This document shows, one piece after another, positions 14,514-18,841 of a stretch of 18,841 nt of DNA; position 1 is the first letter of the stretch; each line of letters begins with the position of its first letter. This stretch comes from UBA6814 sp040753075. GTDB taxonomy: Bacteria > Desulfobacterota > Desulfovibrionia > Desulfovibrionales > Desulfovibrionaceae. Made by a program: the position numbers and the translations under genes. Under the pieces are notes generated by a model. The model made no database searches. It had not been told where the DNA came from and saw nothing but the letters and a program-made list of their open reading frames with translations. Where the stretch lies: assembly GCA_040753075.1 (NCBI GenBank), contig JBFMHA010000074.1, forward strand, positions 1 through 18,841, written 5' to 3'.

Positions 14514-15875
14514 TCAGGACGCGGCCCAGCGCCGCGCGTAGGCCGCCACGTCGAACTTGCGGGCGCAGCCCGCAGCGGTCATGCTCCGCACCGCGCCGAA
14601 CACCGGCCGCTCCCCCCAGGGCCGGTCGTGCAACCCGGCGCAGGACCACAGCACCCCCACGCACCCGTTGGGGTCCCGGCCGTCCAGGGACCAGCGGTCG
14701 TTGAGCCACAGCGCGGTCCGCACCGCGCCGGCCGCATCCGGACTCCACTCCAGGATCTTCTTGGCCCAGTACATGCGCAGGTAGCCGTGCATCTTCCCGG
14801 TGGCCGCCATCTGGCGCTGGGCCGCGTTCCAGAGCCCGTCATGAGTCGCCCCGGCCGCGAACTCCTCCCGGGAATACAGGAAGGGCCGCGGATCGCGGGC
14901 GTGCCTGGCCAGGGTCCTGCGCGCCCACTCCGGCGCGCCCTCCAGGCTGTCGTAGTGCGGATTGCGCCAGCAGAAGTTGTCGGACAGCTCCCGCCGCACC
15001 ACCAGCTCCTCCAGGAAGGCCTCCAGGTTGGCGTCGGCGCGGCGGCCGCCCCGGCTGCGAACCGCCTCCAGCGCCACGCGCTGCGGGGCCACCTGGCCGA
15101 AGTGCAGCCAGGGCGACAGCCCGGACTGCGCCTCCTGGTTGGGGTCGTTGCGGCCCTCGGCATAGCGGTCCAGCCCCTGGTCCAGAAAAGCCTCCAGCCG
15201 GGCCAGCCCGGCCCCGCTCCCGGGCCGGGCCGCGGGCGGAAGCGACACAGTCTCGTCAGGGGCCGCGAAGGCCCGCGCCGCCTCCCAGTCCGGAGGGCCA
15301 GGGGCCGCGGCCAGGCGGTGGGGGTGGACTTCCAGCTCAGGAAATTCGTCAAGGAACTCCGGCAGCAGTTTGTGGATCTTGGGCCTGATGGTGCGCGCCG
15401 CATACTCCTGCTTGTCCGAGACCCTGCGGCAGGGAACGATGTTGTGCGCGTCCACCTCGGCCACCGGGACCTCCACGGCCGCGCACGCCCGGCGCCTCCA
15501 CTCCCGCTTCACCCGCAGGGGGTCGAAGTCCGCCACCACCGCGCCGGCGCGGAGCTCCCGGACCAGGCCGGGCAGGGTCTCCCCCGGGTCGCCCGGGAGC
15601 AGGACCAGGGGGATGTGGCGCTCCGCCAGGTCCGCCGCGGTCTCCCGCAGGCCGGGCAGCAGGAAGTCGTAGGCCCGGGCCGCGGCCCCGGGAAAGGACC
15701 GGGCCAGGCAGAACACGGCCAGGAGCGGAACCCCGGCGGCCAGGGCCAGGTCCTGGGCGTGGATCAGGGCCCAGTTGTCCGCGGCCCTCTGGTCGCGGCT
15801 CAGCCAGCAGAGCACCGGTCCAGCCCCCTGGGCGCCGGGCCGGAGCGCCGTCACCCGGGCCGGGTGGACCCTCAC
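14514..15875 (-). CDS. Class II CPD photolyase (deoxyribodipyrimidine photo-lyase)
   Basis: A 453-residue FAD-dependent enzyme that splits UV-induced cyclobutane pyrimidine dimers using light. Class II features: CWLSRDQRAADNWAL (23-37), KQEYAARTIRPKI (155-167), SPWLHFGQVAPQRVALE (254-270), FLEELVVRRELSDNFCW (287-303), YDSLEGAPEWARRTL (308-322), THDGLWNAAQRQM (344-356), GKMHGYLRMYWAKKILEW (360-377) and LDGRDPNGCVGVLWS. Trp349, Trp370 and Trp377 have the same spacing (21 and 7) as the electron-transfer tryptophans of Methanosarcina mazei class II photolyase (W360, W381, W388). The GTG start overlaps the stop of the upstream SDR gene (GTGA), so the pair is probably translationally coupled. Family assignment is very firm. 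Confidence 0.95.
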   Translation of the reverse strand: MRVHPARVTALRPGAQGAGPVLCWLSRDQRAADNWALIHAQDLALAAGVPLLAVFCLARSFPGAAARAYDFLLPGLRETAADLAERHIPLVLLPGDPGETLPGLVRELRAGAVVADFDPLRVKREWRRRACAAVEVPVAEVDAHNIVPCRRVSDKQEYAARTIRPKIHKLLPEFLDEFPELEVHPHRLAAAPGPPDWEAARAFAAPDETVSLPPAARPGSGAGLARLEAFLDQGLDRYAEGRNDPNQEAQSGLSPWLHFGQVAPQRVALEAVRSRGGRRADANLEAFLEELVVRRELSDNFCWRNPHYDSLEGAPEWARRTLARHARDPRPFLYSREEFAAGATHDGLWNAAQRQMAATGKMHGYLRMYWAKKILEWSPDAAGAVRTALWLNDRWSLDGRDPNGCVGVLWSCAGLHDRPWGERPVFGAVRSMTAAGCARKFDVAAYARRWAAS

Positions 15876-17428
15876 GCCCCGGCCCTGGGCCGCAGGTCGT
15901 CGGGCAGGCGGCACATGGCCGCGCTGCCGGAGAAATGCTCCGGCCCGGCCAGGATGGGGGCCCGGGTGCGGGAGGCGATCTTGCGCAGCATGCCCGAGTA
16001 GAGCCAGCGGTGGACGGGATACAGCGACCACCAGTAGGCCAGGCCCGCGAGTCCCCGCGGGAAATAGCGGGTGATCTGGCGCAGTTCGCAGCGTTCGCCG
16101 GCCTGGGGCTCGATCTGGAACAGGAACACCGCCTCCCCGGGCAGGCGCATCTCCGGCGAGAGCAGGAGCATGCGGTTCTCCTCCACGGCCAGCACCCGCC
16201 AGAAATCCAGGGCGTCGCCCGGCCGGATGTCCACGGGATGCCTCCGGCCGCGGCGCAGGCCCACCCCGCCCACGGCCAGGTCCATCCAGCCGCGCAGCAC
16301 CCAGAGGATCTGGCCGTGGTACCAGCCCGTCGATCCCCCGATGCGCTTGAGCACCTCCCAGACCGCCTCCGGGGCGCAGCCCAGCACCACCCGGTGGTTG
16401 CACTCCAGCACGTCGCCGCCGGCATAGGGCGCGTCGCCCGCGGTGAGCCACTCCGGGGGCAGGGCCAGGCCGGCGTCGCTCCAGCAGGTCTCCACGTCGT
16501 TCGAGGTGATGCGGCCCAGGGCGCGGCGGACGGCCTGCTCGCAGGTGAGCAGGTCCTGGGGGATGAGCTCCCGGATGGCGTGCTCCCGGCAGACCACCCG
16601 GTTGCGCAGGCCCTCGGCCAGGGGCCGGGCCAGGGCCGCGGGCGCCGGGGTCACCAGATGGATCCACCAGGAGGACAGGCGGGGGGTGAGCGCCGGCACG
16701 GGCAGGATGATCCGCCGGGGCAGCCCGGCCACCCGGGCGTAGATGGCGAAGAGGTCCGCGTAGGTGAGCACGTCGGGACCGCCGATGTCGAACTCGCGGC
16801 CCGCGGTGGCCTCGTTCTCCAGGCAGCCCAGGAGATAGCCGAGCACGTTGGTGCAGGCGATGGGCTGGCACTGGGTGTGCACCCAGGCGGGCGTGACCAT
16901 GACCGGCAGACGCTCCGCCAGGTAGCGCAGGATCTCGAAGGAGGCGCTGCCCGCGCCCAGGATCATGGCCGCCCTGAGCCAGGTCACGGGCGTCGGCCCC
17001 GACTGCAGCGCCCGGGCGGTCTCGATGCGCGAGCGCAGATGGCGGGAGAGGCCCGGCCCCTCCTCGCCCAGGCCCCCGAGGTAGATGATCCGGGACAGGC
17101 CCTGCTCCGCTGCGGCCGCGGCCATGTTCCGCGCTGCCTGCAGGTCCGCGGACGCAAACCCGCCCCGCACCCCGGGCGCCATGGAGTGCACCAGGTAATA
17201 GGCCGCCCCGCACCCGGCCAGGGCCCGGGACAGGGCCGGGAGGTCCTGCGCGTCGGCCTCGGCCACCTCCAGCCCGGGATGGGCGCCCCAGGGCCGGGAG
17301 CGCAGCTTGTAGGCCGAACGCGCCACGGCCCGCACCCGCCAGCCCGAATCCAGCAGCCGCGGAACCAGCCGGCCGCCGATGTAGCCCGTGGCCCCCAGGA
17401 CGGCCACCGGACGGTCGCGCAGGCTCAC
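15872..17428 (-). CDS. SDR-like NAD(P)-binding protein with C-terminal DUF2867 domain
   Basis: A 518-residue protein in two parts. Residues 1 to about 300 form an atypical extended SDR/NmrA-like Rossmann domain with VAVLGATGYIGGRLV (8-22), a YLVHSM stretch, and IIYLGGLGEEGPGLSRHLRSR; the usual catalytic YxxxK is not evident. From about 335 to 510 runs a DUF2867-type domain (NHRVVLGCAPEAVWEVLKRI, STGWYHGQILW, LRQITRYFPRGLAGLAYWW). Function is unknown; the fold suggests a nucleotide-binding oxidoreductase or regulator fused to a ligand-binding-like module. The GTG start has AGGGA about 9 bases upstream. It lies between a Cys-rich microprotein gene and the photolyase gene, overlapping the latter, so a role with the photolyase is plausible but not shown. 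Confidence 0.85.
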   Translation of the reverse strand: MSLRDRPVAVLGATGYIGGRLVPRLLDSGWRVRAVARSAYKLRSRPWGAHPGLEVAEADAQDLPALSRALAGCGAAYYLVHSMAPGVRGGFASADLQAARNMAAAAAEQGLSRIIYLGGLGEEGPGLSRHLRSRIETARALQSGPTPVTWLRAAMILGAGSASFEILRYLAERLPVMVTPAWVHTQCQPIACTNVLGYLLGCLENEATAGREFDIGGPDVLTYADLFAIYARVAGLPRRIILPVPALTPRLSSWWIHLVTPAPAALARPLAEGLRNRVVCREHAIRELIPQDLLTCEQAVRRALGRITSNDVETCWSDAGLALPPEWLTAGDAPYAGGDVLECNHRVVLGCAPEAVWEVLKRIGGSTGWYHGQILWVLRGWMDLAVGGVGLRRGRRHPVDIRPGDALDFWRVLAVEENRMLLLSPEMRLPGEAVFLFQIEPQAGERCELRQITRYFPRGLAGLAYWWSLYPVHRWLYSGMLRKIASRTRAPILAGPEHFSGSAAMCRLPDDLRPRAGA

Positions 17429-17488
17429 GGCGCGTCCCTGTCCGCCAGAGGCCGACGCGCCCGGCGCAGCATCCCCGGATTCATCTTT

Positions 17489-17617
17489 TCATTGCGGCGC
17501 TGATTCCACATGGCTGCCCACGGTGTTGACGATGAAGCGGTCCGGTTGCCGGCAGCCGCAGCAGCACATCTGCCCGCCCGGCAGGCGACGCCCCCCCGGC
17601 CGGACCTTCCCGGCCAC
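17489..17617 (-). CDS. Cys-rich microprotein, 42 residues, unknown function
   Basis: A short open frame too small for most gene callers. The GTG start at 17617 follows GGAGGAAGGGCC, a strong ribosome-binding site. The product opens with a basic, Gly/Pro-rich stretch (VRPGGRRLPGGQ), then MCCCGC (17-22), then RQPDRFIVNTVGSHVESAPQ. Third codon positions are strongly G/C, as in the neighbouring genes. The four clustered cysteines could bind a metal or serve redox. An internal ATG at residue 17, preceded by GGGCGGGCAG, is an alternative start. It lies 60 bases upstream of the SDR gene on the same strand and is probably its operon partner. I do not recognise the family. Confidence 0.5.
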   Translation of the reverse strand: MAGKVRPGGRRLPGGQMCCCGCRQPDRFIVNTVGSHVESAPQ

Positions 17618-17671
17618 GGCCCTTCCTCCGCTTTGCCGCGAACATAGCACGCTCCTCCCTGGCTAGGGAAG
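17618..17671 (-). promoter_or_regulatory. Candidate promoter for the microprotein-SDR-photolyase operon
   Basis: On the minus strand, TTCCCT (from 17670), an 18-base spacer and TATGTT (17646-17641) make a fair sigma70-type match. Transcription would start near 17634, giving a short leader that contains GGAGG before the GTG at 17617. The -35 region also lies in a small inverted repeat, TCCCT(17656-17660)-GGCT-AGGGA(17665-17669). Confidence 0.35.
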
Positions 17672-17743
17672 CGGCCCCTGCGCCTTCGCCCGGGTTCGCG
17701 GCCCACCCCGCCCTCCCCTGGAGCCGCTCCCGCCGCCGCGGCC

Positions 17744-17812
17744 TTGACCTCCCCGCGTGTTTCGCTTACCGATCAATCCAACACGCCAAAAATATTTCAT
17801 GAAAGAGCGACG
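17744..17812 (+). promoter_or_regulatory. Promoter and probable operator region of the MerR-like gene
   Basis: An A/T-rich stretch directly before the regulator. TTGACC (17744-17749) could be a -35 element, but no good -10 follows at the right distance. GCGTGTT (17755-17761) and AACACGC (17780-17786) form a 7-bp inverted repeat with 18 bases between. Inside it is TCGCTTACCGATCAA (17762-17776), which matches 12 of 15 bases of the palindrome at 18061-18078 within the gene. A second perfect palindrome, TTTCATGAAA, lies at 17795-17804, ahead of a weak AAGAG ribosome-binding site. Bases 17672-17743 are G+C-rich and show nothing else. Confidence 0.4.
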
Positions 17813-18727
17813 ATGAGCGACGACAGCCTGACCCATGCGGACCTCTCCCGAGCCCTCGGCGTGTCCGTGACCACCATCAAGAGCTATCGCCGCAAATTCC
17901 CCGGATTCATCCCGGCCATCACCGCGGGCAAGCCCCTCCGGTTCCCTCCCCTGGCCGCCCAGGTCTGCGTCGCCATCCGCGACGGCTTTGCCCAGGGGCT
18001 CTCGGCGCAGGAAATCAGACGCCTCCTAACCAACAGCTTTCCCAGGCTTTATTCAAATCGTCGCTTATCGATAAGCGAGGCTCTTCCGGCCCCGGACCAG
18101 GACCTGGCCCAGACCCTCGACGGCCTCACCCAGACCCTGGCCCTCCTCGCCCAGCGCCTGGACTCCGCCCTCGCCCGCCTGGACCGGCTCGAATACACCC
18201 CGCCCCCGGCCAGCCCCCCGCCCCCGGACCAGGACACCGCCGCCGAGGTCCCCGGCCGGATCATCTGCATCCGCACCAAGGATGGCGGGCGCCAGCGGTT
18301 CAGCCTCACCCCGCTGGGCCCCGAGCCCCCCGCGCCTGCAGCCCCCGAACCCGCGCCCGGCCCGCAGCCCCCCCAGGACCTCCTGGACAACCCCCTGGTG
18401 GTCCGCTCCGAACAGGGCGAATTCCTGGGCATCGCCGGGACCCGCTCCAAGCACTTCCGGCTCCGCGACCTCCTGGACCTCATGGCCTCCCGGCACGCCG
18501 CATCGCAGCCCCCCGCCTGGACCCGCTCCGGCAAGTCCTGGACGCTCACCATCCCCCTGGGCGTAGCCCCCTACCGCCAGGACCATGTGCTCGACCTCGA
18601 ACCCACCACCACCCCCCGGGGCAATCACGTCACCCTGCTCGCCGCCATGGCCGTAGGCGACAACCCCGCGCCCCACGCCTTCCTCCACGCCTTCCTGCGC
18701 CAGCTCGGCAAGGAGCAGGAGGGGTAG
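17813..18727 (+). CDS. MerR-like helix-turn-helix protein with proline-rich linker and conserved tail
   Basis: A 304-residue probable DNA-binding protein. Residues 5-75 resemble a MerR winged helix: LTHADLSRALGVSVTTIKSY, then a wing-like PAITAGKPLRFPP and an EIRRLL helix. A predicted coiled coil (94-127, LAQTLDGLTQTLALLAQRL) could mediate dimers. Two proline-rich linkers (129-139 and 168-188) flank RIICIRTKDGGRQRFSL (149-165). The C-terminal part (190-300) starts NPLVVRSEQGEFLGIAG and matches no ligand-binding domain that I know; there is no B12-binding DxHxxG. The ATG at 17813 was chosen because the frame upstream (from 17744) covers the promoter-like sequence. Codons 72-91 include many rare ones (CTA, CTT, TTA, ATA, TCA). 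Target genes are unknown; the divergent photolyase operon and autoregulation are candidates. Confidence 0.7.
   Translation: MSDDSLTHADLSRALGVSVTTIKSYRRKFPGFIPAITAGKPLRFPPLAAQVCVAIRDGFAQGLSAQEIRRLLTNSFPRLYSNRRLSISEALPAPDQDLAQTLDGLTQTLALLAQRLDSALARLDRLEYTPPPASPPPPDQDTAAEVPGRIICIRTKDGGRQRFSLTPLGPEPPAPAAPEPAPGPQPPQDLLDNPLVVRSEQGEFLGIAGTRSKHFRLRDLLDLMASRHAASQPPAWTRSGKSWTLTIPLGVAPYRQDHVLDLEPTTTPRGNHVTLLAAMAVGDNPAPHAFLHAFLRQLGKEQEG
18061..18078. repeat. 18-bp perfect palindrome inside the MerR-like gene
   Basis: TCGCTTATCGATAAGCGA equals its own reverse complement over all 18 bases. It covers codons 83-89, at the junction between the DNA-binding domain and the coiled coil. It uses TTA and ATA codons, rare in this G+C-rich DNA. 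It could be an intragenic operator for the protein encoded here or for another regulator. Confidence 0.6.
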
Positions 18728-18750
18728 GAGCGAGCGCCGCCCCTCTTGAA

Positions 18751-18841
18751 GGGCCGAAGGCCCGTCACAAAAGTTTTCGGGGGAAAGGGAGGGGAGAGCG
18801 CGAGAGGGGAGGGGAAACCCCCCTTTTTCTCAAAAGGGGGG
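18751..18841 (+). terminator. Terminator-like repeat element downstream of the MerR-like gene (cut by window edge)
   Basis: GGGCC-GAA-GGCCC (18751-18763) is followed by AAAAGTTTTCGGGGGAAAGGG and further G/A blocks. It ends with CCCCCCTTTT (18818-18827), loop TCTC, AAAAGGGGGG (18832-18841), a perfect 10-bp hairpin touching the last base. The order AAAAGTTTT, GGGGGAAAGGG, GGGGAAA, C-block, T-run, A-run, G-block matches the element at 38-122 read on its minus strand. Both lie just downstream of a gene in the direction of transcription. Confidence 0.5.

Noticed and set aside
17425..17706. A 93-codon minus-strand frame overlapping the start of the SDR gene
   Set aside because: It is out of phase with the better supported 42-residue frame, has Arg/Gly/Ala-rich composition, and overlaps the promoter-like region.
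17744..17812. Upstream start for the MerR-like gene that would add 23 residues
   Set aside because: This stretch is A/T-rich with inverted repeats and reads as regulatory DNA; the winged-helix domain begins after the ATG at 17813.
17813..18727. Light-sensing LitR/CarH-type regulator next to the photolyase operon
   Set aside because: The C-terminal part has no DxHxxG B12-binding motif nor the length of a cobalamin domain; only the HTH part is MerR-like.

Overview
This window reads as chromosomal DNA from a high-GC member of the Desulfovibrionales (Desulfovibrio-like, sulfate-reducing Desulfobacterota). The assignment is an inference. It rests on the flagellar order motA-motB-motB-fliL-fliN-fliO-fliP-fliQ, the four-zinc-ribbon TopA, a MerR-like regulator with a tail of a type I associate with this group, and characteristic A/T-and-G/C-block elements downstream of genes at both window edges. 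Coding density is high. Many starts are GTG or TTG and many gene junctions overlap (ATGA or GTGA). No rRNA, tRNA, CRISPR array, insertion sequence or prophage gene was seen.

Layout. (1) Bases 1-122 hold a nested inverted-repeat, terminator-like element. (2) Bases 204-5253 are a divergent biotin locus: bioF, a BioG/BioH-like esterase and bioC on the minus strand; bioA, bioD and a GNAT acetyltransferase on the plus strand. They are driven from an 81-bp shared intergenic region. (3) topA (minus) and era (plus) diverge from a 74-bp gap; yggS follows era. (4) Bases 9528-14461 are a flagellar operon with one MotA, two dissimilar MotB proteins, FliL, FliN, FliO, FliP and FliQ. (5) On the minus strand lies a likely operon of a 42-residue Cys-rich microprotein, an SDR-DUF2867 protein and a class II CPD photolyase. 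(6) Divergent from it is a MerR-like regulator carrying an 18-bp perfect palindrome in a patch of rare codons. A second copy of the edge element follows and runs off the window.

How the genes work together. BioC methylates malonyl-ACP so that fatty acid synthase can build pimelate, the esterase removes the methyl group, and BioF, BioA and BioD carry pimeloyl-ACP to dethiobiotin; bioB is not in the window. The flagellar block encodes the torque-generating stator, its FliL partner, a C-ring protein and part of the export gate. The MotA-like protein has the TM3/TM4 threonines of Na+-type PomA. The photolyase operon is a light-dependent DNA repair unit next to a possible regulator.

Most genes are ordinary housekeeping types. 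The items most worth a second look are the uncharacterised Cys-rich microprotein, the regulator with its internal palindrome and a degenerate promoter-side copy, the asymmetric MotB pair, and a coding-like stretch in frame after the topA stop codon.
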